Origin: an archaeon
GTDB lineage: Archaea; Nanobdellota; Nanobdellia; Pacearchaeales; JAPDKA01
Reading direction: 5' to 3'
Length of the DNA: 42,485 nucleotides
NCBI GenBank assembly: GCA_029258825.1
Contig: JAPDKA010000004.1
Location: 1-42,485 of the forward strand
Part shown: positions 30,775-40,901 of the stretch, in pieces
Position numbering within the stretch: the stretch's first letter is position 1
Layout of the letters: each line of letters opens with the position of its first letter
Program-made: the position numbers and the translations under genes
Notes under the pieces: model-generated
Told to the model about the DNA's origin: nothing
What the model saw: only the letters and a program-made list of their open reading frames with translations
Database searches by the model: none

Positions 30775-32949
30775 ATGACGGAAAAAATTTCGTATGATTT
30801 AGAAAATTTACTTATGTCTAATCAACTTGCATTTTTCTATTCGCAATTGGCTAATTGTGATCTTCCCGCTATAATCCAACAAATGAAAACAAATAGATTA
30901 GTTAATAAAAAAGCTGAAACTTTAGAAAAGTTGTTAAATTATGAAAAATTACAGAAACAACCTGAACTAATCAAACAATGCAAGAAGCAGTGGCAAGAAT
31001 TTAGTCTTGCGAATTCTCAATCTTATGATAGGTTGATTGTTTTACCTATGTATATTAAACAGAATGGTCAATTTGTTTTAACACATCAAAGCAAGTTGAT
31101 TGATATTTTACATAATTTGCGAAATAAGATAAAAACAAATGATATTGATGTGTTTGAATTTGTGCTTTTCTATGTTATTGGCGTAATTCCATTTGTTTAC
31201 GATTTCACGAGACAAGTTCAGCGATTATTTCCTGATCAAAATATTGAAGATCTATTAGCTGAAAAAAATCCAAGTCTGCTTATCCCTTCATTATACAGTT
31301 TTGAAGAAGCTGAACAATTGCTTAGATTTGATAGAAATATAGAACAGCAATTAATACAAAAACTTTTTCCTAACTATACTCGTGGAGAGGCTTATCAAAA
31401 ATTAAAAACAATTCAGCAATTGAATAAAGCATTATTAGCGATGATTAATACTTGGTTTTTTTCTAATTTAATGCCAATAGTGAGAAAGATGATTAGTGCA
31501 GGTTATGCTGAAAGCATAAAACTTTATTCTACTAAAGATTGGGGAAAAGATATAGCAACAAAGATGTGTAAGTTGTTCAGCCTATCCGAACCAGATATAA
31601 TCTTAGAGAGTTCTGATAAAGGTATTTTGAAAAATGTTGATTCACTTTCATCACTTAGCTTGCGTGAGTTGAACAAAAAAGCTCTAGCAGGTTTAATTGC
31701 ATATTTAGAAACTACGCATCCGAAAAAACGAGAGGAACTTGCAACACATGGTAGAAGTACAGCAAAGTTATATCAGCCATTCAATACAATTAAAGCAAAA
31801 CAAAGCAATTCAGCCGTAATAACTTGCCCTTTCAATTCTATGCTCATATGTAGTAAACAATGTTCTAAACCTAGAATGTATGGAGAGTGTATGTATACTA
31901 TACTAGAACAGTGGAAAAAACGATGCGAAGATCATAAAAAAGCAGCTGATCAATTACAAGACTCTAGTTTTAAAATACCTTCAATAGAGTGGATTATTTT
32001 GGAAATGAATAGGCAAATGAAAACCGGCTTTGTTATTGTTCCGTTTCCTTTTGCATGGTTAAAAACAAAAACAAATTCAAAATTGAATGAAAATGTAAAA
32101 GCATTATACATTTCACCAAGTGAAGTAAACTATGATTGCGCTTTAGCAAGTTTAATTAATAAAGTGCTGCCAAAAGAAAAAAAGGTTCGCTTACTTCAAG
32201 GACAGTTGTTGCATGAACTAATAAACAAACCAGATATTCGTTTATATAACTCTGAATTGGAAGGACTAGGTATACTTGGTGTTGATCGTTCAGCATATTG
32301 TGAAGCAGAAATTCAAGTTGATTTGGTTTACAGTAAAACTGCCATCAGTGAAAACAACAAATACAATAAATCATCTCTAATCAAAATACCAACTAAAGGA
32401 CATCCCGATGCGGTTGCATGTGTGATTGAGAGCAAGCATATTCCCACATATAATAAATGCATCAAAGAAAAAAATGCAAACAGCTTAGTTGATATAATTA
32501 AGCAAATTATTGTAATTGATTTTAAATCTTCATCTTTATACAAGATAAGTCAAAAACACAAAAAACAACTTAAGCTTTATGCAATGCAACTTTATGAGTT
32601 ATTAAAGTCAGTAAGGCCTGAATCAACTCAAGGCATGGATTTTTCTATCTGTCTTGTTTATGCACCACACTTATTTATGGCAAAAATGAATCTCAAGCAA
32701 GAAAACATAACTATTGAGCAACAAGATTATGATGAAGTTTATAAGCTTTATCAAAATCAAGGCAGGCTTGTTAATTTATTTTTAACTGATCAAAATAAAT
32801 TCTTTAAGCATGTTGAACTGCTCAAAACAGAAAAATCAGAAAAATGTAGCCAATGTTATTTTAAACACCAATGCGGTTTGATAAGAAAAAAAGATATAAG
32901 AATATTACAACAATTTAAAGAAGGTTTAGAAAAATTAGTTATCAATTAA
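30775..32949 (+). CDS. RecB/Cas4-like PD-(D/E)XK nuclease with cysteine clusters
   Basis: This 724-residue protein has the four RecB-family nuclease motifs in order: G476-x3-H480 (GQLLHELI), D545 in KGHPDAVAC, D582-F-K584 in VIDFKSSS, and Q598...Y602 (QLKLY). The C-terminus has C691-x2-C694-x5-C700, the Cas4/AddB-type Fe-S arrangement. A second cluster, C351...C359-x3-C363...C372, lies about 130 residues before the nuclease core. Residues 1-340 are all helical and unrecognised. The ATG at 30775 is chosen over 30733 because the TATA box lies about 29 nt upstream. No cas genes are near. It probably cuts or resects DNA; whether it acts with the neighbouring polymerase-like protein is inference. 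Confidence 0.8.
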   Translation: MTEKISYDLENLLMSNQLAFFYSQLANCDLPAIIQQMKTNRLVNKKAETLEKLLNYEKLQKQPELIKQCKKQWQEFSLANSQSYDRLIVLPMYIKQNGQFVLTHQSKLIDILHNLRNKIKTNDIDVFEFVLFYVIGVIPFVYDFTRQVQRLFPDQNIEDLLAEKNPSLLIPSLYSFEEAEQLLRFDRNIEQQLIQKLFPNYTRGEAYQKLKTIQQLNKALLAMINTWFFSNLMPIVRKMISAGYAESIKLYSTKDWGKDIATKMCKLFSLSEPDIILESSDKGILKNVDSLSSLSLRELNKKALAGLIAYLETTHPKKREELATHGRSTAKLYQPFNTIKAKQSNSAVITCPFNSMLICSKQCSKPRMYGECMYTILEQWKKRCEDHKKAADQLQDSSFKIPSIEWIILEMNRQMKTGFVIVPFPFAWLKTKTNSKLNENVKALYISPSEVNYDCALASLINKVLPKEKKVRLLQGQLLHELINKPDIRLYNSELEGLGILGVDRSAYCEAEIQVDLVYSKTAISENNKYNKSSLIKIPTKGHPDAVACVIESKHIPTYNKCIKEKNANSLVDIIKQIIVIDFKSSSLYKISQKHKKQLKLYAMQLYELLKSVRPESTQGMDFSICLVYAPHLFMAKMNLKQENITIEQQDYDEVYKLYQNQGRLVNLFLTDQNKFFKHVELLKTEKSEKCSQCYFKHQCGLIRKKDIRILQQFKEGLEKLVIN

Positions 32950-32986
32950 TTATTGAGTTATTAAAATAATTTCGTCATTATGATAT

Positions 32987-34699
32987 TTATTTATGTGCAA
33001 ACCAGAATTCGTACGCTTCATTAATTGCATTAAGTCTACAATATCCAAATCTTTCAAACTGCACTATTGTGTCAGGTTTTAACTTTGCTGTATCCGGTTC
33101 TGCTAGTCCTTGTAGCCATTCACCATTCGGCATTAATACTTTTGCTTTTACAAGTTTATTGCTTGTTGGTAGCCAATGCAGCATTTTTGCATTGAGCAAC
33201 TTATTAAATTCAATACTGTGAAATTCAAATCTATCATTTTTCTTTACAAAATTAAAGAGGTGCATAAACCTGAATACAGTACCATCTTCTGCACTACTTA
33301 GCATCTTGTAGTCTTCATAGCTAATATAAAACTCATTAGAAGTTTCCATTTTTCTTTCACCTTTAGGCAATTCAGGATGTAATGGTAATCTTGCTTTTAA
33401 CGTGGGAGCATTTTTAATTTCAATTTTTACAGGATTAACAATAAAGAAATATCTATTGCAATCATCAATATATTTTTTGTTTATTTGATAAAGAATCTCT
33501 ATCGGTACTTTTGCTTCAGTCTGTGTTAGTCCAAGCGAAATTATAAATTCTCTAATTGCTTCTGGCTTTATGCCTCTAAGCTTTAAGCTTTGTAAGCTCC
33601 ATGTACGTGGGTCATGCCAACCGAAGTACTTACCACTTAGCACTTCTTGTCTACTTTTTGTTTTACTTATTTTAACCCCTTCGATTTGTAATAAGCCTGT
33701 ATGGATAAATTCTGGTTGCTTCCATCCAAAGATGTCAAATATATATTTTTCCATCTCTGTTTCTATCATCAATTCTTTTCCTCTAAGCACATGTGTTATG
33801 CCAAGTAAATAATCATCAATTGCCCAGCTAAATTCTAAAAGCGGCCATACTTTGTACTTGTTCCCAGTTCTTGGGTGTGACCTCTCTACAATCCTAAATA
33901 GTACTCTGTCACGGAAAGCAGGGTTAGGGTGTTGCATGCTTGTTTTTAATCGTAAAACAGCTTCGCCTGGTGCATATTTATTGTTAAGCATGTTATGCCA
34001 TTCTTTAAGATTCTGTTCAATACTTTTGCTTCGGCATGCGCATTCTATGCCCTTAGCACGATTCTCTCTTAATATTTCTGCAGGACAACAGCACACATAT
34101 GCTTTACCTTTTTTTATAAGCTGTTCAGCATAATTGTAATAAATTTCAAGCCTATCAGATTTGTAAACTGTTTCATGCCACTCTATGTTTAACCATTTAA
34201 GCCCTTCAGGAATAAGCTTATATGCTTCTGGAGTAATTTGTTTTTCCTCACTTCCAATAGTGTCATCAATGACAAGCAATAATTTGCCTTTATACATCTT
34301 TACATACTCGTCATTAAGTATGTATGGCCTAGCATTTCCAATATGTAAAGGGCCTGAAGGAAATGGGGCAAGTCGCATTACCACAGCTTTTTGTTTTGCG
34401 TTTGGTAGTGGTGGTAATTTTTTTGGCTTAGTTTTAGATTGCTCAACAACTTTTATTGTTTCAGCTATTTCTTCATCTTTAACTAATTCATTCAGCATTT
34501 GTTTTTGCTGTTCTTTGCTTAATGCATTAATCTCAGCTACTATCTCTTTTATGTCTGTAATCACATCCTTTATGTTTTCTCTTTTTAACCCATGATGAAA
34601 TAATCTACTTAACACTATGTCAGGTCTTGTTTTTCCATATTCCAATGCATTCTGCAATGCGTAAAACTTAGCAAACTTCAACAGCCTTTCTTGTAGCAT
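32987..34699 (-). CDS. gltX: Glutamyl-tRNA synthetase, archaeal type
   Basis: This 570-residue class I synthetase charges tRNA-Glu and, with GatDE present, probably also tRNA-Gln. It has the signature PFPSGPLHIGNA (H119-IGN) and the KMSKS equivalent KISKTKS (343-349). Zinc-type cysteines occur at C203-C205 and C220/C222. The archaeal N-terminal extension (about 1-105) and the beta-barrel anticodon-binding C-terminus are both present. The TATA-like CTTATAAAATA (about 34722-34732) lies 26 nt before the ATG, consistent with a leaderless start. No GlnRS is seen, and GatD at 19815-21182 supports the indirect Gln-tRNA route. Confidence 0.95.
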   Translation of the reverse strand: MLQERLLKFAKFYALQNALEYGKTRPDIVLSRLFHHGLKRENIKDVITDIKEIVAEINALSKEQQKQMLNELVKDEEIAETIKVVEQSKTKPKKLPPLPNAKQKAVVMRLAPFPSGPLHIGNARPYILNDEYVKMYKGKLLLVIDDTIGSEEKQITPEAYKLIPEGLKWLNIEWHETVYKSDRLEIYYNYAEQLIKKGKAYVCCCPAEILRENRAKGIECACRSKSIEQNLKEWHNMLNNKYAPGEAVLRLKTSMQHPNPAFRDRVLFRIVERSHPRTGNKYKVWPLLEFSWAIDDYLLGITHVLRGKELMIETEMEKYIFDIFGWKQPEFIHTGLLQIEGVKISKTKSRQEVLSGKYFGWHDPRTWSLQSLKLRGIKPEAIREFIISLGLTQTEAKVPIEILYQINKKYIDDCNRYFFIVNPVKIEIKNAPTLKARLPLHPELPKGERKMETSNEFYISYEDYKMLSSAEDGTVFRFMHLFNFVKKNDRFEFHSIEFNKLLNAKMLHWLPTSNKLVKAKVLMPNGEWLQGLAEPDTAKLKPDTIVQFERFGYCRLNAINEAYEFWFAHK

Positions 34700-34786
34700 G
34701 TTTATTCAACTACAGCATATTTTATAAGTTTTTTTAATGTGTCTATATAATTCAAACTTTAATAACAGAAAAGCCTAAAGAAAAAC

Positions 34787-37700
34787 TTATGAAATTGTGC
34801 ATTCACTCCATCCACATTCTATGCATTTATTACAGCCTCCTTCAAATATAACAAGACCGCCACAGATAGGGCACGTACGTTCATCTTGTTGAGTTTGCTG
34901 CATTTGCTGTTGTGTTTGGATTGAAACAATATTTGTTCTTGCTTCTGGTGTTAATTCAAAATTGATTTGGCCGAGTTCTGTGTTTATTTCTGGTAAATTA
35001 GAAATCACAGCTTCGCTCTGTTGTTCTATTTCATGTTGCATTACTTTTTCCATTGTTTCCGATTCTTCAATAACATGAGCAGGATTTGTATTTTTGCTTT
35101 CTGCTGTCGGCATTGTTTCAACTTTTTCATGTGTTGGCTTCATACTTTCTTGCTTTTCACCTTTTTTTTCACTTTCTACCTGTTTTCTTATTTCATCTAA
35201 ATTAATGTTGTAATGGGCTAGCATCTTAGCAAGATGTTGCCGTATGTAGCTATTATCAATTTTTGCGATTTGTTTTAATGTAAACTCGCTTGGCTTTACA
35301 TCATACAATTTTTCCTTCACGTCAGATGTTATGTGCAATACTTGTCTGCCTCTTGAACCGTCTCTAAATACTGTAATGCCTTTCAAGCCTAAAGCATATG
35401 CCATAAGATACGCATTTTTAACATCTTCCACAGTTACGTCGTTTGGCATATTTATTGTTTTACTTATACTTGCAGAAATCCATCTTTGCCATATTGCTTG
35501 CGCCATAACATGATCGGCCCAATGCATACTCATTGCTGTAACAAATACTTGTTGCAATTTTTTATCAAACTCTTGTAATCCTTTAATGCTGCCATAATTT
35601 CTTGCTATCTTCTCAAGTATTTCATCATTGTACATATCAAGTTGTTTCAATTTTGCTTCGAATACAGGATCGATATAGTAAAATTTACCTACGCTTACAT
35701 GCTTTTCATAGACAAGCGCGAATATTGGTTCTATACCATTGCTTGTGCCAGCAATCATCGAAATGCTACCTGTAGGTGCTATTGTTGTTGTCATAGCATT
35801 TCTTATGCCATGTTGTTTTATTCTCTCTATAAGTTTATCCCAATCAAAACAGTGCATTGATTTAGGCAACTCATAATAACCTGCTACAGGCAATTTGCCT
35901 TTAGGATAATCTGTTTTTTCATATAATGGAAATGCACCACGCTCTATAGCGAGATTAACGCTTTCGTCCATACTGAAATACGACAAGCCTTCGGCAATAT
36001 AATTCATCAGTTCAAAGCCTTCTTTGCTGTTGTATGGTATTTCAAGCTTGAACAGTAAATCTGCTAAACCCATAATACCAAGTCCTATCTTTCTAGTTTC
36101 TTTGCTTGCTTTATCTATCTCTTTGACAGGATATTTATTGATATCGATGATATTATCAAGAAAACGTGTGGCAAGTCTTACAACTTGTTCATATCGCTGC
36201 CAGTCAAAAACAACCTTCCCATCTTTATAAGCTGTAAAATTTGCAAGATTAATGCTACCTAAATTACAACTTTCATACTCATACAATGGTTGTTCACCAC
36301 AATCTAAACTGTATATCCCGTTAGTAATCCAGGTATAACTCGGCTTTGCTGTAATATCATAAACTATTTCCTTTCCTGCACGTTTTTTTTCAACTATCTC
36401 GACAAATTCTTTATTTTTTTTGTAAAATCTTTTTTTCTTTAGTATTTTTTTTAATTTGTCAGATTTTTTGCCTATTAATCCTATCTTCTCTGCAAATTTT
36501 TTTGCATAATAACCGTTGATGATTATTCTCCAAGTAGCACTACTTTTGTATTTTTTTCCTTTTATCTTCTTTATTTCAGCTTTTTTTTCTTTGGTTAATA
36601 TACTATATATGCCTAGAGCAATCAACATTTGTTGTACGACATTAAGCAATTGCTTTGAGCTAGATGATAACGCAATTGTTGGTGTTCCCTTAGCATTATA
36701 TACGCTACCATCAGCACTAAATAAACCACGCAAGAATGCGGCCATTATTTTACTATTACTTTTTAAAATTATTTCAGGCACAAATTTTTTTCTGCTATTT
36801 GAGACATTACCTTTAATTATCTTTCTAAACATATTAGCGAAGTTTTTTCTATGCACATCAATAATCCATTGCTTTCCTCGTTTAAATTTGAATGCCCCAT
36901 GATCTTTTAGTATCTCAAATATATAATTGGACAAGTTTTCATCGCAACCTACATGAAAAGACACATGATCTGTTTTACTCACACTCCCATCTCCAATAAA
37001 AACCCCTAATAACTCTGCAAATTTTATATCATCTATTTCGGATGGATTTTCAAATTTGTTATTTATCTCAAAATCTTTGAGTATAATTAAAACTTTGTCA
37101 TTTTCGTTTATTTCTTTTGCTTCTTTCCATCCATCTTTAGTATAAAACTTATGCTCAGGAGTCACCTTAATTTCTATACCATTTTTCAATTTTATTTTGT
37201 ATACATCTCTTATTCCATTGTTGTAAATTGCTTCTATTTTATTCCATCCATCTTGGGTCATTACAGAAATATTTGGATTATTTTCTTTTAGCTTGCTTGC
37301 TGGAATTAATCCTTTGTTTGTTATTATTAAGGTATCACCAGTAACACAAGGGTTAGTTGCTCTTATCAAGCCTTTTGCAGGTATTAGCACATTGTACTTG
37401 TTTATGTTATGCAAAAACAATACGCCTGGCTCGGCAGATTTCCATGCACTAAATGCTATAAGTTCAAACAATTGTTTTGAATTAATACTACCAACTTTTT
37501 GTTTTGTTCTGGGATTGATTAGGGCGTACTCACCATCATCATTGCTTTGCAACGCTTTCATAAATGTTTCATCTAACATGACAGAAACGTTGAAGTTTTC
37601 AAACACACCGGGTTGTTGTTTCATTGTTATGAATTCTTCAATCTGCGGATGCCATGCCTCAAGTACAGCCATATTTGCACCTCTGCGTCTTCCACCTTGT

Positions 37701-38830
37701 TTGATAACATCTGTCAGTACATCTATTATACGCATAAAGCTTATAGGTCCTGAAGCTATCCCATAAGTGCTTGCAACTATATCACCTTTAGGCCTTAATT
37801 CGGAGTAATTTATTCCAACACCACCACCGCTCTTGAAGATGTATGCCGCATAACTCGCAGTTTTCATTATTTCTTCCATATCGTCGTGCATAGGCAATAC
37901 AAAACATGCAGAAAGCTGACCGAGTTTTGTAGCTCCACACATTAGAGTTGGACTATTTGGCATGAAGTCGCGTTTAGCCATCAACCAAAAATATTTTTCA
38001 AGTTGTTCTACATACTTATCAAAATAACCTTGTTGGAATAATTCTATTATCCTTTTTATGTTCACTTTCATATGGCCTGCAATTGCATGTTCTTTGTAAA
38101 ACCTTAATAACGCTTCAAAGTGCCATTTATTAAGTTTGTATTGTTGTATGCTTAGCACTTTATCATATTCATCAAGCTTATTCATGTAGTGCTGAACCTC
38201 TTCAATGATTTGTTCAACCTCTTCTGGTTTTAGTTGCCTTGCTTCTCTGCTATAAATTTCACTGTCTCTCATTAAATCTGGAATCACAACAAGTGTCGCG
38301 ACTCTCTCAAACAATTGTTTTGGCCCTTCTATTAATTTGCCATTTTCATCTCTTGCAAGATATCTTGCAGCAAGAACGCGTAGAGAGTTAACATCAAAAG
38401 CTTTATCGATTTCGTCAAGACTGTCTTTTTCAAGTATTCGTTTTTTCTCTTCTCTAATGCGTCTTCGTTCCTGTCTGTACAGTATGTATGCTTTAGCTGT
38501 TTTTGCATGGCCTTCCTCAATAAGTATTTTTTCAACTATATCTTGTACATCTTCCACACTTGGGATAGTGTCTTTGTAGAATTTTTCGAGTTGTTTAACA
38601 ACCTTGGCAGCTAGTTTTTCTGCAATGCTTTTATCTTTGCCGCCAACAGCTTGTGCAGCCTTCCATATAGCATTAAATATTTTTTGTTCATCAAAGTCAA
38701 CTATACGACCATCACGTTTTTTTATCTTTTTAATTATCGATTTTTTTGTAATTTTACCCTCCCAGGCACCTCTTTTAATTGTTATACCGTCGAAAAACAT
38801 ACAAAACACACAAACAAATCTACCACTCAT
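34787..38830 (-). CDS. nrdJ: Adenosylcobalamin-dependent (class II) ribonucleotide reductase interrupted by an intein
   Basis: This enzyme makes deoxyribonucleotides from ribonucleotides. Precursor length is 1347 residues; removing the 349-residue intein leaves 998. An ATP-cone (about 28-115) is followed by the class II barrel: SACFVLPMHDD, GGGVGINYSELRPKGD, the active-site N-x-C-x-E in NPCGEQP, SCNLGSINL, and TIAPTGSISMIAGTSNGIEP. The C-terminus has a zinc-type cysteine cluster (CPICGG...CNKCIECGWSEC). The first ten residues overlap a TATA-like sequence (ATATTTATAT, 38831-38840), so the in-frame ATG at 38800 (MFFDGITIKRG) is a possible alternative start. Class II needs B12 but no oxygen. Confidence 0.92.
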   Translation of the reverse strand: MSGRFVCVFCMFFDGITIKRGAWEGKITKKSIIKKIKKRDGRIVDFDEQKIFNAIWKAAQAVGGKDKSIAEKLAAKVVKQLEKFYKDTIPSVEDVQDIVEKILIEEGHAKTAKAYILYRQERRRIREEKKRILEKDSLDEIDKAFDVNSLRVLAARYLARDENGKLIEGPKQLFERVATLVVIPDLMRDSEIYSREARQLKPEEVEQIIEEVQHYMNKLDEYDKVLSIQQYKLNKWHFEALLRFYKEHAIAGHMKVNIKRIIELFQQGYFDKYVEQLEKYFWLMAKRDFMPNSPTLMCGATKLGQLSACFVLPMHDDMEEIMKTASYAAYIFKSGGGVGINYSELRPKGDIVASTYGIASGPISFMRIIDVLTDVIKQGGRRRGANMAVLEAWHPQIEEFITMKQQPGVFENFNVSVMLDETFMKALQSNDDGEYALINPRTKQKVGSINSKQLFELIAFSAWKSAEPGVLFLHNINKYNVLIPAKGLIRATNPCVTGDTLIITNKGLIPASKLKENNPNISVMTQDGWNKIEAIYNNGIRDVYKIKLKNGIEIKVTPEHKFYTKDGWKEAKEINENDKVLIILKDFEINNKFENPSEIDDIKFAELLGVFIGDGSVSKTDHVSFHVGCDENLSNYIFEILKDHGAFKFKRGKQWIIDVHRKNFANMFRKIIKGNVSNSRKKFVPEIILKSNSKIMAAFLRGLFSADGSVYNAKGTPTIALSSSSKQLLNVVQQMLIALGIYSILTKEKKAEIKKIKGKKYKSSATWRIIINGYYAKKFAEKIGLIGKKSDKLKKILKKKRFYKKNKEFVEIVEKKRAGKEIVYDITAKPSYTWITNGIYSLDCGEQPLYEYESCNLGSINLANFTAYKDGKVVFDWQRYEQVVRLATRFLDNIIDINKYPVKEIDKASKETRKIGLGIMGLADLLFKLEIPYNSKEGFELMNYIAEGLSYFSMDESVNLAIERGAFPLYEKTDYPKGKLPVAGYYELPKSMHCFDWDKLIERIKQHGIRNAMTTTIAPTGSISMIAGTSNGIEPIFALVYEKHVSVGKFYYIDPVFEAKLKQLDMYNDEILEKIARNYGSIKGLQEFDKKLQQVFVTAMSMHWADHVMAQAIWQRWISASISKTINMPNDVTVEDVKNAYLMAYALGLKGITVFRDGSRGRQVLHITSDVKEKLYDVKPSEFTLKQIAKIDNSYIRQHLAKMLAHYNINLDEIRKQVESEKKGEKQESMKPTHEKVETMPTAESKNTNPAHVIEESETMEKVMQHEIEQQSEAVISNLPEINTELGQINFELTPEARTNIVSIQTQQQMQQTQQDERTCPICGGLVIFEGGCNKCIECGWSECTIS
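36302..37348 (-). other. Homing intein in the ribonucleotide reductase, 349 residues
   Basis: It lies between P494 and the catalytic NPCGE cysteine (+1 extein residue). It begins CVTGDTLIITNKG (block A, C1), block B is TPEHKF (63-68), and the LAGLIDADG motifs are AELLGVFIGDGSV (111-123) and AAFLRGLFSADGS (203-215), so the homing endonuclease looks intact. The C-terminal blocks are unusual: ITNGIYSLD ends in Leu-Asp where His-Asn is standard, and the block F His is a Tyr (PSYTW). Terminal Asp (or Gln) in place of Asn is known in a minority of inteins. Splicing is likely because the host gene is essential. Confidence 0.9.
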
Positions 38831-38966
38831 ATATAAATATTTTTGTTGTTTAAAACATGTTTAGCAATTCATTGTTAATTTTTCAACATTACTTTAGAGT
38901 TGATAAAAAGAAATTAATTTTTGTAGTATCGAAATCTTTTTATTTTCAGTTTTGCTCAGCAATGAC

Positions 38967-40745
38967 ATGACTAATGACAATAACATTCGTAGGCCGATCG
39001 TAACCTTCGCAGGGCACGTTGATCATGGTAAAACTAGTATTCTTGATGCTATTCGCAATACTTGTGTTGCAGAAAAAGAACCAGGAAGGATAACACAAAA
39101 GATAAGCTTTACTATAATGCCACGAAGTGTTATAGAGCAACAATGTAAAGCTCTGCTTGAAAAATTCAATATAAAAATAAATGTACCCGGATTTTTATTT
39201 ATTGATACTCCCGGACACGCTGCTTTTACAAACTTGCGTAAGCGTGGTGGTAGCATTGCAGATCTGGCTGTTCTTGTTATTGATATCAATGAAGGCTTGA
39301 AAGAGCAAACCAGAGAGAGTATAGAAATACTGCGCGAAAATAAAACACCTTTTATTGTTGCACTTAATAAAATCGATAAAATTCCTGGATGGAGGCCGAC
39401 ACAGGCAAGCAGTATTGCGGAAGCTATAGCAAGCCAAGCAAGTTTTACTAAGCAACAATTTGATCAGCGTGTGCTTAACATTATTGTAGCTTTATCAACT
39501 ATTGGTTTTGATTCTGCACTTTACTATGAAATTAAAGACTTTACAAAGCAAGTTGCATTAGTTCCATGTTCAGCGAAGACAGCAGAAGGTATTGCAGATT
39601 TACTTGTGATGCTTGCAGGACTATCACAGAGATTTTTGTCTGGCAGATTAAAACTTGGAGAGCAGGGTAAAGGCAGTATATTTGAAATAAAAAAGGAAAA
39701 AAATTTCAAGAGCATTGAAGCAATTTTGTATGATGGAAAGCTTCATGCTAATGATACCATTATGATAGCAACTTTTGACAAACCTGTGGTTACTAGAGTG
39801 AGGTCTTTATTTGAAGCATTGCCTCTCGCAACAGGTTTTAAACAAGTCGATAGCATTACTGCAGCTACAGGCTTTAAAATGCTTCTTGTTGACGATTCCG
39901 CTGTTATGCCAGGCATGCCTTTTGTTGTCCTGCATGATAAAAGCTCTGATGCTGTACAGCAACAAGCTACTGAGTTGCAAAAAACAATAGCAACAATGTT
40001 AAAACTTGATGAAACGGGCATAGTAGCTAAAGCTGATTCGCTTGGCAGTCTTGAAGCATTATTAAGTTTATTAAGAAAACATGGCATTAAGGTTGTTAGA
40101 GCTGGCATCGGTGATATAAGCAAAGCAGATCTTGCCGGAATAAAAGCAAGCATACAAGAAGATCCATTGAATGGTTTGATAGTTGGTTTTAATGTTGACA
40201 TTTCTCCAGACATTGAACCAGAGCTTAAAGCTTTAGAAAAAGAAAATAAGCTTAAGGTTGTGTTGCATGATGTTATTTACAAAATTATTGATGATGTGTT
40301 GGCATGGCGTGAAGCAAAACAAAAAGAATTGCAGAGACAACAGCTTCAAGAGCTAACATTGCCATGTAAATTACAAATACTTAAGCATTATATATTCCAT
40401 CGCAGTAAACCTGCAATCTTTGGTGTTAAAGTTGTTGCTGGAACGCTAAAACAAGGCATCACATTAATGAACCAAGATGGTGAAAAAATAGATAAAGTCA
40501 AGACAATACAATATGAAAAGAAAACAATGCAAGAAGCAAAGGCAGGGCAAGAAGTAGCAATCAATTTGCCTAACGTAACTATAGGCAGACAAATAAAAGA
40601 AACTGATACACTTTACAGCTTTATAACTGAAGATGACTTCAGAAAGCTGAAGCAAAATAAACACTTGCTTAATGCTGATGAAATTTCATTGCTACAAGAA
40701 ATAGCTGAAATTAATAGAAAGCGTAATCCAGTGTGGGGTGTTTAA
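38967..40745 (+). CDS. infB: Translation initiation factor aIF5B
   Basis: aIF5B is the GTPase that promotes ribosomal subunit joining. This one is 592 residues, typical for archaea. The G domain starts at residue 10: G1 GHVDHGKTS (16-24), DTPGHAAFTNLRKRG (G3), ALNKIDKIPGW (G4). Domain II, the EF-like GSIFEIK region, the middle helical linker (EADSLGSLEALLSLLRK-like ADSLGSLEALL) and the C-terminal barrel (KPAIFGVKVVAGTLKQGI) follow. The ATG at 38967 is chosen over a TTG at 38952 because CGAAATCTTTTTATTTT (38929-38945) places a BRE/TATA about 26 nt upstream. It is separated from rps6e by a nuclease gene. Confidence 0.95.
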   Translation: MTNDNNIRRPIVTFAGHVDHGKTSILDAIRNTCVAEKEPGRITQKISFTIMPRSVIEQQCKALLEKFNIKINVPGFLFIDTPGHAAFTNLRKRGGSIADLAVLVIDINEGLKEQTRESIEILRENKTPFIVALNKIDKIPGWRPTQASSIAEAIASQASFTKQQFDQRVLNIIVALSTIGFDSALYYEIKDFTKQVALVPCSAKTAEGIADLLVMLAGLSQRFLSGRLKLGEQGKGSIFEIKKEKNFKSIEAILYDGKLHANDTIMIATFDKPVVTRVRSLFEALPLATGFKQVDSITAATGFKMLLVDDSAVMPGMPFVVLHDKSSDAVQQQATELQKTIATMLKLDETGIVAKADSLGSLEALLSLLRKHGIKVVRAGIGDISKADLAGIKASIQEDPLNGLIVGFNVDISPDIEPELKALEKENKLKVVLHDVIYKIIDDVLAWREAKQKELQRQQLQELTLPCKLQILKHYIFHRSKPAIFGVKVVAGTLKQGITLMNQDGEKIDKVKTIQYEKKTMQEAKAGQEVAINLPNVTIGRQIKETDTLYSFITEDDFRKLKQNKHLLNADEISLLQEIAEINRKRNPVWGV

Positions 40746-40901
40746 AATCATAAATCGCAAGTTTTTAACTTTTTGAAAAATATAAAGATTAGAGGTTTTC
40801 TGTTTAGTTTCTCGTTTAAAATGCAATTAATAAAGAAAAATTTAAATATTTTTTCGTTATAAACTTATAAAGAATTTAATAAAATTTCATAAATATATAG
40901 A

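Noticed and set aside
34185..38864. Plus-strand frames opposite GluRS and the ribonucleotide reductase, including a 157-residue frame at 37293-37766
   Set aside because: Antisense shadows of confidently assigned proteins; none has a promoter or a recognisable domain.
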